Assembly (NCBI GenBank): GCA_025357775.1
Contig: JANXOQ010000052.1
Span: 1-7,467, forward strand
Direction: 5' to 3'
Length of the DNA: 7,467 nt
DNA from: Ferruginibacter sp.
Lineage (GTDB): Bacteria > Bacteroidota > Bacteroidia > Chitinophagales > Chitinophagaceae
Under the pieces are notes generated by a model. It saw only the letters and a list, made by a program, of their open reading frames with translations. It did not search any database and was not told where the DNA came from. The position numbers and the translations under genes are program-made. How positions within the stretch are numbered: the first letter of the stretch is position 1; every line of letters starts with the position of its first letter. This document shows positions 1 to 6,330 of this stretch, piece by piece.

Positions 1-107
1 GAGCAACAAAAACCGTCTTTCCACTTTATATCTCCCAAGTAATCCAAGCATCTTTCTTTGCTATCAAATTGCTTTACAAACTCTATAATGTTAGTACCTT
101 TAAACAT
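1..107 (-). CDS. IS1595-family transposase, N-terminal fragment (cut by window edge)
   Basis: A minus-strand reading frame opens at the ATG complementary to 105-107 and stays open for 35 codons to the window edge; an in-frame TAG lies two codons upstream, so this is the only plausible ATG. The peptide has the pattern N-I-I-E-F-x-K-x-F followed by C-L-D-Y-L and W29-K-D-G-F-x-C35. That matches the start of IS1595/ISXO2-type transposases, in which a short helical segment leads into a zinc ribbon through a W-x-D-G-F-x-C motif; C35 would be the first zinc ligand. The catalytic DDE/DDN core would lie outside the window. The family call comes from pattern recognition on 35 residues, and whether the full gene is intact cannot be seen. 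Confidence 0.72.
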   Translation of the reverse strand, partial: MFKGTNIIEFVKQFDSKERCLDYLGDIKWKDGFCC

Positions 108-182
108 ATACTGCTATTTATTTTAGCAAATGTATTGTAAATGCTAATATAATTAGCTTTTATTATGGGGTAAACAAGTGCC
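1..182 (-). mobile_element. Probable end of an IS1595-type insertion sequence
   Basis: The transposase start at 107 faces out of the window, so the 5' end of the element should lie a few tens of bases further right. The minus-strand motif GGCACTTGTTTACCCC (182 down to 167) looks like a terminal inverted repeat and would give a 75-base leader, a reasonable size for the family. The second terminal repeat and the target duplication are not in the window, so the boundary at 182 is a guess. A GCTAAT/ATTAGC dyad (143-148 / 152-157) lies inside the leader. From 183 to 356 I find no gene, RNA or clear signal, only AT-rich DNA between this element and the ruvB stop codon. Confidence 0.4.
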
Positions 183-356
183 TACTTCAAAATTTCGAAC
201 TAAATAGAATATAATAAAACAATGCTAAAATCGTAAAAAAGGTATAAATCAAAATCCTTAATTACAGATTTCATACAAAACGATGCATAAATCGCAGTTG
301 TATTAAATTTATTTTGAAAACCTCTTTTCCATAGAAATGAACGTAAGTTTTTATAT

Positions 357-1391
357 TTAACTAAAAAGCATTCCATCTCCCATATTTGCTATAGGTGTTT
401 TGCCTAAGTGTTTATAGGCTTTTTCGGTAGCTTCTCTGCCTCTTGCGGTGCGCATTATAAAACCTTCTTTTATTAAAAAAGGTTCGTATACTTCCTCTAA
501 TGTGCCAGGCTCTTCTCCAACAGCGGTTGCTATAGTTGTAATACCAACAGGACCACCCTTAAACTTATCTATTATTGTGCTTAAAATTCTATTGTCCATT
601 TCATCAAGCCCAAAAGCATCTACATTTAAAGCATTCAATGCATGTTCCGTAATAACCATATCTATAACGCCATTGCCTAGCACTTGTGCAAAGTCTCTCA
701 CTCTGCGCAATAGTCCATTGGCAATACGGGGAGTGCCACGGCTTCTGCCTGCTATTTCCTGTGCAGCATCACTTGTCATTTTTGTATTTAAAATGCCTGA
801 GCTTCTTAGCAAAATTTTTTTTAATGTAGCGGTATCATAATACTCAAGCCTACTTTTTATACCAAAACGAGAGAGCAAAGGTGCCGTTAGTAGACCACTA
901 CGAGTAGTTGCTCCAATTAAAGTAAATGGATTAATATCTATTTGTATACTTCTTGCTGCTGGTCCACTATCTATCATAATATCTATGCGATAATCTTCCA
1001 TGGCTGCATATAAATATTCTTCCACTACATTGCTCAATCGGTGTATTTCATCTATAAACAATACATCGTTTGGCTCAAGATTAGTGAGTAAACCAGCAAG
1101 GTCGCCCGGTTTTTCAATAACGGGGCCACTAGTTTCTTTTATGTTTACATTTAATTCACTTGCTACAATTCTGCTCAGTGTTGTTTTCCCCAAGCCTGGC
1201 GGGCCATGAAATAAAATATGGTCTAGTGCTTCACCTCTTAGTTTTGCTGCTTTTATAAATATGCGTAGGTTTTCTATGGTTTGTGGCTGTCCTGCAAAGT
1301 CTGCTATCTCGCTTGGGCGAATATTATTTTCAAATTCTTTTTCAGCAGCAGACTGTTTTGTAGCATCTGTGTTTAAATTAGGGTTAGCCAT
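357..1391 (-). CDS. ruvB: Holliday junction branch migration DNA helicase RuvB
   Basis: RuvB is the AAA+ motor that forms hexameric rings on DNA arms and, with RuvA, drives branch migration of Holliday junctions before RuvC resolution in the cytoplasm. The 344-residue protein is of normal family length and complete. It shows the N-terminal R25-P-S-E-I-A-D-F-x-G-Q motif, Walker [10 protein letters not shown] (63-71), Walker [10 protein letters not shown] (111-119, D114/E115), sensor 1 GATTRSG (160-166), the arginine-finger region S-R175-F-G, and sensor 2 [12 protein letters not shown] (219-230). The C-terminal winged helix that contacts DNA runs from about 262 to 330 and includes the conserved [10 protein letters not shown] and EEVYEPFLI segments. 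It stands alone, divergent from nuoA, without ruvA or ruvC beside it. No TAnnTTTG promoter is evident in its upstream 80 bases. Confidence 0.97.
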   Translation of the reverse strand: MANPNLNTDATKQSAAEKEFENNIRPSEIADFAGQPQTIENLRIFIKAAKLRGEALDHILFHGPPGLGKTTLSRIVASELNVNIKETSGPVIEKPGDLAGLLTNLEPNDVLFIDEIHRLSNVVEEYLYAAMEDYRIDIMIDSGPAARSIQIDINPFTLIGATTRSGLLTAPLLSRFGIKSRLEYYDTATLKKILLRSSGILNTKMTSDAAQEIAGRSRGTPRIANGLLRRVRDFAQVLGNGVIDMVITEHALNALNVDAFGLDEMDNRILSTIIDKFKGGPVGITTIATAVGEEPGTLEEVYEPFLIKEGFIMRTARGREATEKAYKHLGKTPIANMGDGMLFS

Positions 1392-1530
1392 ACTGTAAAA
1401 TTAATGAAATAAAGTACAAAGACATTTTCAAATAATAAAATAATATTAGATGTAGATGGATCTGATTTATAATTCAATATTATGTTTTAGAAGAATGTAA
1501 AATCATTTTGTTTTATTTTAAAAGTTGATA

Positions 1531-1560
1531 TTGTATATTGACCTGTGTAGCTTATTTTTG
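1531..1560 (+). promoter_or_regulatory. Predicted Bacteroidetes-type promoter of the nuo operon
   Basis: TTG at 1531-1533 is followed after 19 bases by TATTTTTG at 1553-1560, which fits the Bacteroidetes primary-sigma consensus TTG-N(17-23)-TAnnTTTG exactly. Transcription would begin a few bases after 1560, leaving a leader of roughly 50 bases before the ATG at 1617. The position, in the divergent ruvB-nuoA spacer just ahead of the first nuo gene, supports it. Such short motifs do occur by chance in AT-rich DNA, so this stays a prediction. Confidence 0.55.
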
Positions 1561-1616
1561 TGGCACAAATAATACCTATGCAATTTTTTTTCTTAAAAAT
1601 AGTAGAGAACGGCACA

Positions 1617-1988
1617 ATGAACTATTTACCAATTATTTTGCAAATGATTTTTGCTATTGGGTTTGTAGCTACCATGATAATCGCATCTAGCAGGTTTGGT
1701 CCTAAGAGAGAAACAGCAGATAAACTTCAAAACTTTGAAAGCGGAATAGAAATACAAGGAAATGCCCGCCAGCCAATGGCTATCAAGTATTTTTTAATAG
1801 CCATTTTATTTGTATTGTTTGATGTGGAAGTAATCTTTTTTTACCCTTACGCCGTAAATTTTAGAGATTTTGCTACAGACCCTGCAATGGGATGGCACAC
1901 ATTTTTAGCAGTATTGCTTTTTGTAGGTTGCTTTTTAGCTGGGTTTATATACATATTTAAAAAGGGAGCTATGAAGTGGGAGGAGTAA
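1617..1988 (+). CDS. nuoA: NADH-quinone oxidoreductase subunit A (NuoA)
   Basis: NuoA is a small membrane subunit of complex I at the junction between the peripheral and membrane arms; its long loop contacts the quinone cavity region. With the start at 1617 the protein has 123 residues and three predicted membrane helices at about 3-24, 58-79 and 93-114. The loop after helix 1 holds GPKR (28-31) and F-E-S-G (40-43), the counterpart of the family's Y-E-C/S-G motif. Helix 2 carries the conserved acidic pair in L-F-D69-V-E71-V followed by YP. The frame is open back to a GTG at 1560, with another ATG at 1578. I prefer 1617 because helix 1 follows directly and because the predicted promoter overlaps the GTG. 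First gene of the nuo operon. Confidence 0.93.
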   Translation: MNYLPIILQMIFAIGFVATMIIASSRFGPKRETADKLQNFESGIEIQGNARQPMAIKYFLIAILFVLFDVEVIFFYPYAVNFRDFATDPAMGWHTFLAVLLFVGCFLAGFIYIFKKGAMKWEE

Positions 1989-2018
1989 GTGAATGGTTGA
2001 ATGGTTATTAAATTTGAG

Positions 2019-2072
2019 TCTTAATTTATCTTAAATCTTTTGAAATCGAAAAGCAGTTTCTTTAAATTAAGA
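2019..2072 (+). repeat. Inverted repeat in the nuoA-nuoB spacer
   Basis: The 153-base spacer between nuoA and nuoB contains a perfect 10-base inverted repeat, TCTTAATTTA (2019-2028) and TAAATTAAGA (2063-2072). Nested inside its loop is a second hairpin, CTTTT (2037-2041) with AAAAG (2049-2053). The stems are AT-rich and lack a following T run on the coding strand, so it does not look like an ordinary intrinsic terminator. It may be a processing site, a weak attenuator or a repeat remnant; chance pairing in AT-rich DNA is also possible. The rest of the spacer shows nothing else clear. Confidence 0.4.
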
Positions 2073-2141
2073 TTTGATAACAATTAAACAATTTATCAAT
2101 CAAACGCTTTTTTAAAGAAATATAAAAATAAATAATTTATA

Positions 2142-2705
2142 ATGTCACGTCCCGTACAATACAACAATACTGTAAAATTTGCTGGCATTCCTGAAGGCTA
2201 CATGGGGGATGGTTTTATGGCTACAAACTTTGAAAAGGTAGTAGGGCTTGCCCGTAAAAATTCTATTTGGCCTTTGCCGTTTGCTACAAGTTGCTGCGGT
2301 ATTGAGTTTATGGCCACGGCTGCAAGTCATTACGACATTGCAAGGTTTGGTAGTGAGCGTATGAGTTTTAGCCCAAGGCAATGCGATTTATTGATGGTAA
2401 TGGGTACTATCTCTAAAAAAATGGGACCAATATTGAAACAAGTTTATTTACAAATGGCAGAACCTCGTTGGGTTATAGCTGTAGGAGCTTGTGCAAGCAG
2501 TGGAGGTATTTTTGATACATATTCTGTAATGCAAGGCATAGACCAAGTAATACCTGTGGATGTATATGTGCCTGGTTGTCCACCAAGGCCAGAAGCTATA
2601 CTAGATGGCTTTATGAAAATACAAGAACTGGTGCACAACGAAAGTTTGAGAAGAAGACAGAGTGATCATTATAAAGAATTACTAAACAGTTACGGAATAC
2701 AATAA
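2142..2705 (+). CDS. nuoB: NADH-quinone oxidoreductase subunit B (NuoB), N2 iron-sulfur subunit
   Basis: NuoB holds the terminal [4Fe-4S] cluster N2, which passes electrons to quinone in the pocket it forms with NuoD. At 187 residues it has normal length. The N2 ligands are present: adjacent C51-C52 in A-T-S-C-C-G-I-E-F, C117 in V-G-A-C-A-S-S-G-G, and C146 in V-P-G-C-P-P-R-P. The intervening S-P-R-Q-C-D-L-L-M-V and G-T-I-S-K-K-M segments are also typical. The ATG at 2142 has no Shine-Dalgarno motif but an A/T-rich leader, as is common in this phylum. Its TAA shares its last base with the nuoC ATG (TAATG at 2703-2707), which implies translational coupling. Confidence 0.97.
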   Translation: MSRPVQYNNTVKFAGIPEGYMGDGFMATNFEKVVGLARKNSIWPLPFATSCCGIEFMATAASHYDIARFGSERMSFSPRQCDLLMVMGTISKKMGPILKQVYLQMAEPRWVIAVGACASSGGIFDTYSVMQGIDQVIPVDVYVPGCPPRPEAILDGFMKIQELVHNESLRRRQSDHYKELLNSYGIQ

Positions 2706-3208
2706 TGAGTTTAACCAACGAAATAATACAGCAAAAGTTAACAGAAAAATTTGGTGAGCAACTGAGCCATTGGGAGCAGACTTATGGTATGCTTACTTTT
2801 ATAGCTGAGAAAGATATTAATGTAAAAGTGCTTCAGTTTTTATTTGATGATGAAGAATTGAAATTTAGATTTTTAACAGATTTGCAAGCGGTGCATTATC
2901 CTGATAATAAAGGAGCAGAACTTGCTGTAGTGTATCATTTGCATAACTTGGTTGATAATGTAAGAATCCGTTTTAAGGTATTTACCGATATTGCAAAACC
3001 AGATGTATTTACAGCCACATCTTTATATGCATCAGCCAATTTTATGGAGAGAGAAACATATGATTTTTATGGAATAAATTTTGTAGGTCATCCAAATTTG
3101 ATAAGAATATTGAATGTAGATGAAATGGATTATTTTCCTTTGAGAAAAGAATTTCCATTGGAAGATCAAACAAGGGTTGATAAAGATGATGATATGTTTG
3201 GGAGGTAG
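2705..3208 (+). CDS. nuoC: NADH-quinone oxidoreductase subunit C (NuoC)
   Basis: NuoC is the 30-kDa-type structural subunit of the complex I peripheral arm and carries no cofactor. The 167-residue protein contains the family signature at 115-136: E-R-E-T-Y-D-F-Y-G-I-x-F followed by G-H-P-N-L-I-R-I-L. The tail M-D-Y-F-P-L-R-K-E-F-P-L (141-152) is also typical. Here it is a free-standing gene, not fused to nuoD. The start overlaps the nuoB stop by one base. The last sense codons GGG AGG form a strong Shine-Dalgarno-like GGGAGG (3200-3205) directly before the TAG, although the next start codon is almost 100 bases downstream. Confidence 0.96.
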   Translation: MSLTNEIIQQKLTEKFGEQLSHWEQTYGMLTFIAEKDINVKVLQFLFDDEELKFRFLTDLQAVHYPDNKGAELAVVYHLHNLVDNVRIRFKVFTDIAKPDVFTATSLYASANFMERETYDFYGINFVGHPNLIRILNVDEMDYFPLRKEFPLEDQTRVDKDDDMFGR

Positions 3209-3211
3209 AAA

Positions 3212-3291
3212 TTTCTCACAAAGAAACAAAGGAAACCAAGTACACAACGATACCCTTTGTTTCTTAGTAAACTTAGCGTCGTTGTGTGAAA
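3212..3291 (+). repeat. 80-base inverted-repeat element between nuoC and nuoD with alternative folds
   Basis: The nuoC-nuoD spacer is almost filled by one structured element. Its ends, TTTCTCACA (3212-3220) and TGTGTGAAA (3283-3291), are complementary at 8 of 9 positions. Directly inside, AAGAAACAAAGG (3221-3232) pairs perfectly over 12 bases with CCTTTGTTTCTT (3254-3265). A third perfect pair, ACACAACGA (3242-3250) with TCGTTGTGT (3279-3287), crosses the second one in pseudoknot order and competes with the outer pair. The sequence resembles 'CTTAGCGTC...TTGTGTGAAA' type intergenic repeats I recall from Bacteroidetes genomes, so a dispersed MITE- or REP-like repeat is the simplest reading. 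A regulatory role for nuoD translation is inference. Confidence 0.7.
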
Positions 3292-3299
3292 CAAAAAAT

Positions 3300-4523
3300 A
3301 TGACAAGTGAACACATACTTTTACCCGAAGGAAGTCTAGAAAAACAAACCACTACACTTAACCTTGGCCCTACACACCCTGCTACGCATGGGGTTTTTCA
3401 AAATATTTTGGAAATGGATGGGGAACGAATAATGAAAGCTACTTCTACGGTAGGTTATATTCACAGGGCATTTGAAAAAATTGCTGAACGCAGAGCATTG
3501 TATCAAATAACGCCGCTTACAGATAGATTAAATTATTGTTCATCTCCTATAAACAATATGGGATGGCATATTACTTGCGAAAAATTGCTTGCTGTACAAA
3601 CTCCCAAAAGAGTAGATTATTTACGCATCATTATTATGGAGCTTGCTCGTATAAGTGATCATCTTATTTGTAGCTCTATAATGGGTGTAGATACTGGAGC
3701 ATTTACAGGTTTTTTGTATGTAATGCAATACCGAGAAATGATTTATGAAATTTACGAAGAAGTATGTGGCAGTAGGCTTACAACAAATATGGGGCGTATT
3801 GGAGGTTTTGAAAGAAATTTTACCAACAAAGCGTTTCAAAAATTAGAGCAATTTTTAGCAGAATATCCGAAAACGTTGAAAGAGTTTGAAAATTTGCTTA
3901 CCCGAAATAGAATTTTTATGGAACGCACTATTGGTTGTGGGCCAATATCCGCCGAGCGTGCATTAAATTATGGTTTTACAGGACCAAACCTTCGTGCTGC
4001 GGGTGTAGACTATGATATTCGTGTGCATACACCTTACAGCAGCTATGAAGATTTTGATTTTAAAGTGCCCGTTGGTACCACAGGCGATAGCTACGATCGT
4101 TTTTTGGTGCGCAATCAAGAAATGTGGCAAAGCATAGAAATTATAAAACAAGCTTATCAAAAAGTACAAGGCTTTAAAGGTGCAGAATCAGAAGTGTATC
4201 ATGCTGATGTGCCTGCATATTATTTGCCTGAGAAAAAAGATGTGTACACTAAAATGGAAGCATTGATTTACCATTTTAAAATAATAATGGGCGAAACAGA
4301 AATGCCAGTTGGTGAAGTTTATTCATCAGTAGAAGGTGGAAATGGAGAGCTGGGTTTTTATTTAATAAGCGATGGTGGGCGCACACCTTACCGTTTGCAT
4401 TTTAGAAGGCCATCATTTATTTATTACCAAGCCTACCCTGAAATGATAAAAGATAGCATGCTTAGTGATGCAATAATAACAATGAGTAGTTTGAATTTGA
4501 TAGCGGGGGAATTGGACGCTTAG
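3300..4523 (+). CDS. nuoD: NADH-quinone oxidoreductase subunit D (NuoD)
   Basis: NuoD is the 49-kDa-type subunit that forms the quinone-reduction chamber with NuoB; the fold derives from NiFe-hydrogenase large subunits but has no nickel site. From the ATG at 3300 it has 407 residues, the normal length. Key motifs are GPTHPATHG (23-31; H30 matches the quinone-headgroup histidine by family comparison), G-Y-I-H-R-A (52-57), L-T-D-R-L-N-Y79 (the quinone tyrosine), and the C-terminal L-I-A-G-E-L-D. The frame is open upstream to 3144, inside nuoC, and a TTG at 3177 could be miscalled as the start. Those 41 extra residues come from nuoC out of frame and from the spacer repeat, and are not family-like. 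Confidence 0.95.
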   Translation: MTSEHILLPEGSLEKQTTTLNLGPTHPATHGVFQNILEMDGERIMKATSTVGYIHRAFEKIAERRALYQITPLTDRLNYCSSPINNMGWHITCEKLLAVQTPKRVDYLRIIIMELARISDHLICSSIMGVDTGAFTGFLYVMQYREMIYEIYEEVCGSRLTTNMGRIGGFERNFTNKAFQKLEQFLAEYPKTLKEFENLLTRNRIFMERTIGCGPISAERALNYGFTGPNLRAAGVDYDIRVHTPYSSYEDFDFKVPVGTTGDSYDRFLVRNQEMWQSIEIIKQAYQKVQGFKGAESEVYHADVPAYYLPEKKDVYTKMEALIYHFKIIMGETEMPVGEVYSSVEGGNGELGFYLISDGGRTPYRLHFRRPSFIYYQAYPEMIKDSMLSDAIITMSSLNLIAGELDA

Positions 4524-4527
4524 TTTT

Positions 4528-4568
4528 AATTAATAATGAATAATTGAAAATTAATAATTATTAATTTT
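4528..4568 (+). repeat. AT-rich repeat with 22-base palindrome in the nuoD-nuoE spacer
   Basis: The word AATTAATAAT occurs at 4528-4537 and again at 4549-4558, with its complement ATTATTAATT at 4557-4566. The right part (4547-4568) is a perfect 22-base palindrome made only of A and T. Two T bases follow it directly, but no GC-containing stem is present, and the downstream gene is part of the same operon, so strong termination is unlikely. It looks like the TTAATAATGAATAATT-type spacers I associate with Bacteroidetes genomes. The rest of the 98-base spacer (to 4621) contains nothing I can name. Confidence 0.5.
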
Positions 4569-4621
4569 TTCAAAGGCTCCCTTGCTTTTATAATGAAGCT
4601 TTAAAATAATTAAAAAAAGAA

Positions 4622-5125
4622 ATGAGCATTAAATTTTCAGACGAAAAAATAAATGAGGTAACAAAAATAATTTCTCGTTACCCCGAAGGCAAACAAAAAA
4701 GTGCTTTGCTACCTGTATTGCATTTGGCGCAAGATACTTTTGATGGTTGGCTAGATGTGCCTGTGATGGATTATGTGGCATCGTTGTTAAATATTGAGCC
4801 TATTGAAGTATATGAAGTAGCAAGTTTTTATAGCATGTATAATCTAAAACCTGTAGGCAAATATGTTTTTGAAGTATGCCACACAGGGCCATGCATGATA
4901 AGTGGTAGTGACGATATTACGGATTATATAAAACAAAAATTAAACATTGCGGTAGGCGAAACAACTGCAGATAAAATGTTTACTTTAAAAACCGTGGAAT
5001 GCCTCGGTGCATGCGGCTATGCGCCTATGATGCAATTGGGGCAAAATTATAGAGAGCATTTAACGAAAGAAAAAGTAGATGCGATTATTGAGGAGTGTAG
5101 GAATGTGACAGCGAGGAATAATTAA
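4622..5125 (+). CDS. nuoE: NADH-quinone oxidoreductase subunit E (NuoE), 2Fe-2S subunit
   Basis: NuoE is the thioredoxin-like 24-kDa-type subunit of the NADH dehydrogenase module; its [2Fe-2S] cluster N1a lies beside the FMN of NuoF. The 167-residue protein has an N-terminal helical region (about 1-75, including L-P-V-L-H-L-A-Q and E-V-A-S-F-Y-S-M-Y) and then the cluster domain. The four ligands are C86-x4-C91 in V-C-H-T-G-P-C and C127-x3-C131 in E-C-L-G-A-C-G, with the usual spacing of 35 residues between pairs. It would normally be followed directly by nuoF; here the two are 1.2 kb apart. Confidence 0.96.
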   Translation: MSIKFSDEKINEVTKIISRYPEGKQKSALLPVLHLAQDTFDGWLDVPVMDYVASLLNIEPIEVYEVASFYSMYNLKPVGKYVFEVCHTGPCMISGSDDITDYIKQKLNIAVGETTADKMFTLKTVECLGACGYAPMMQLGQNYREHLTKEKVDAIIEECRNVTARNN

Positions 5126-5186
5126 AATAAATACAGAAAAAGTTTTTTACATTGATTATAGAACAAAAACGAAAAGTAGGATTTTT

Positions 5187-5453
5187 ATGACTCAAAAGCT
5201 ACTAAATATTGTTGATTACAAAATTTTAGACAACTATTCTATTTGGCTAAAATATGAAGATGGAGTAAACGGTACAATAGATTTAAATGAGTACCTTAAA
5301 TATCCTGTTTTTGCACCTATAAAAAATGTAGATTTTTTTAAACAACTAAAAATAGAAGACGGCAGAAATGTGTTTTGGAATGACGGGCTAGATTTATGCC
5401 CTGATGCATTATATATTAAAATAACAGGAATCAATCCTTATGCCCGAGATTAG
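5187..5453 (+). CDS. DUF2442 domain-containing protein
   Basis: A small 88-residue protein of unknown biochemical function. Its layout fits DUF2442: a short strand region, L-K-Y-E-D-G-V-N-G-T-I-D-L-N-E-Y-L (21-37), F-A-P-I-K-N (42-47) and F-W-N-D-G-L-D-L-C-P-D-A-L-Y (63-76). No signal peptide or membrane segment is seen, so it should be cytoplasmic. A weak TAGGA (5177-5181) lies five bases before the ATG. Its last 14 bases overlap the following DUF4160 gene in another frame, which implies coupled translation. From family knowledge, DUF2442 and DUF4160 genes are often found side by side and have been suspected to be toxin-antitoxin-like, but no activity is shown by this sequence. Confidence 0.85.
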   Translation: MTQKLLNIVDYKILDNYSIWLKYEDGVNGTIDLNEYLKYPVFAPIKNVDFFKQLKIEDGRNVFWNDGLDLCPDALYIKITGINPYARD

Positions 5454-5700
5454 TAGATTTTATGGAATAATAATATGTATGTATTGGAATGACCATGCAC
5501 CACCACATTTTCATGCAAAGTATAATGGTGAGGAAGTGTTATTGCTTATTGATACTTGGGAAATTTATTCAGGTTATATACCAAAAAGAGCTTTAAAATT
5601 AGTTATCGAATGGGCTGAATTACATAAAGATGAAATCGTTAAAGATTGGGAAGACGCAACGAATGGCAAGCAACTTACTAAGATAGAACCTTTAAATTAA
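5440..5700 (+). CDS. DUF4160 domain-containing protein
   Basis: An 86-residue protein that covers a full DUF4160 domain. The N-terminus M-P-E-I-S-R-F-Y-G-I-I-I-C-M-Y is typical, followed by the histidine-rich signature D18-H-A-P-P-H-F-H25-A, then G-Y-I-P-K-R-A (45-51) and an amphipathic segment ending in E-W-A-E-L-H-K-D-E-I-x-K-D-W (57-70). The cluster of D18, H19, H23 and H25 could bind a metal or form an active site, but this is inference. The start at 5440 overlaps the DUF2442 stop by 14 bases and gives the canonical MPxI start. Together with DUF2442 it forms a two-gene unit placed inside the nuo operon; function is unknown. Confidence 0.88.
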   Translation: MPEISRFYGIIICMYWNDHAPPHFHAKYNGEEVLLLIDTWEIYSGYIPKRALKLVIEWAELHKDEIVKDWEDATNGKQLTKIEPLN

Positions 5701-5743
5701 CAATGGAAGTAATAAAAAATAAGAATACAAAAAAGGAATTTAC

Positions 5744-6163
5744 ATGCAAGCAATAACACCATACCTAAACTTTTACGGCAATGGTGCCGAAGCATTGGCA
5801 TTTTATGCAAAAGCTTTTGATGGTAAAATTGTGCATTCGCAAATATTTGGTGAGAGTGGAATGCCAATAGCAGAGGAAGCAAAAGATAGAATAATGCATG
5901 CATTGTTTGAAGCAGATAAATTGCAATTTATGATAAGCGATTGCCAACCTGGGAAAGAAGTTACTAGCGGCAACCAAGTACATTTGTCTTTAAATTTTGA
6001 TAGCTTAGAATTGATAAATAAAACTTTTACAAATTTGAGTGAGGGTGGAAGTGTAACAATGGAATTACAAGATACTTTTTGGGGAGCAAGGTTTGGAATG
6101 TTGGTAGATAAGTTTGGAATAAGTTGGATGTTTAATTTTGATTATCCGAAAGAAGAGAAGTAA
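5744..6163 (+). CDS. VOC-superfamily (PhnB/glyoxalase-like) protein
   Basis: A 139-residue single-chain protein of the PhnB-like branch of the vicinal oxygen chelate fold, cytoplasmic by lack of signal. It begins I-T-P-Y-L-N-F-Y-G-N-G-A-E-A-L-A-F-Y (4-21), has a central H-x-L-F-E-A-D-x-L-Q-F-M-I-S-D (52-66), and closes with the PhnB signature W113-G-A-R-F-G-M-L-V-D-K-F-G-I-x-W-M (113-129). This branch is often annotated as glyoxalase/bleomycin resistance or 3-demethylubiquinone methyltransferase-like, and substrates are mostly unknown, so no reaction should be assumed. Unlike its neighbours it has a good Shine-Dalgarno stretch, AAAGGAA (5732-5738), five bases before the ATG. It follows DUF4160 by 43 bases and precedes nuoF by 168 bases. 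Confidence 0.88.
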   Translation: MQAITPYLNFYGNGAEALAFYAKAFDGKIVHSQIFGESGMPIAEEAKDRIMHALFEADKLQFMISDCQPGKEVTSGNQVHLSLNFDSLELINKTFTNLSEGGSVTMELQDTFWGARFGMLVDKFGISWMFNFDYPKEEK

Positions 6164-6304
6164 ATAACTGGTTTTTATGTTACATAATAAAAGCTAAATA
6201 GATAATTGAAGATGAAATGTGCGACGCCACCGAAGTTGAATAATGAACAAATGCTGATTAACAAAAAATATTGTCGGAAAAACAATTTATATAACATAAT
6301 CATT

Positions 6305-6330
6305 CTCCCTTTTGGGGAGTTAAAGGGGCT
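6305..6330 (+). repeat. CTCCC/GGGAG hairpin repeat immediately upstream of nuoF
   Basis: CTCCC (6305-6309) and GGGAG (6315-6319) form a 5-bp GC-rich stem around a TTTTG loop, followed by TTAAAGGGGCT up to the nuoF start. It closely resembles the 'AGCCCCTctaaCTCCCCaaaGGGGAG' short repeats I recall from many Bacteroidetes intergenic regions. The GGGG at 6325-6328 is three bases from the ATG, too close for a normal ribosome binding site, while GGGGAG (6314-6319) is 12 bases away and tied up in the stem. The remainder of the 168-base spacer (6164-6304) shows no gene. Confidence 0.5.

Noticed and set aside
448..840. Plus-strand open frame of 130 codons opposite ruvB
   Set aside because: It lies wholly antisense within a clear ruvB coding sequence and shows no recognisable domain; it is a shadow frame.
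2009..2016. TAAATTTG as an internal promoter for nuoB
   Set aside because: The -7-type box matches, but the nearest TTG is only nine bases upstream, so the bipartite consensus is not met.
3212..3291. Repeats in the nuoC-nuoD spacer considered as a CRISPR remnant
   Set aside because: The repeats are inverted, of different lengths and without regular unique spacers.
3032..3352. Minus-strand open frame of 106 codons across the nuoC-nuoD junction
   Set aside because: It is antisense to the conserved NuoC C-terminus, the spacer repeat and the NuoD start, with no family-like sequence.
4547..4570. Palindrome followed by T bases as an intrinsic terminator after nuoD
   Set aside because: The stem is made only of A and T, and nuoE downstream belongs to the same complex, so efficient termination here is implausible.
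6175..6187. TTATGTTACATAA dyad after the VOC gene, at first glance operator-like
   Set aside because: It is a single short AT-rich dyad with no start codon or promoter box properly placed, and no second copy nearby.
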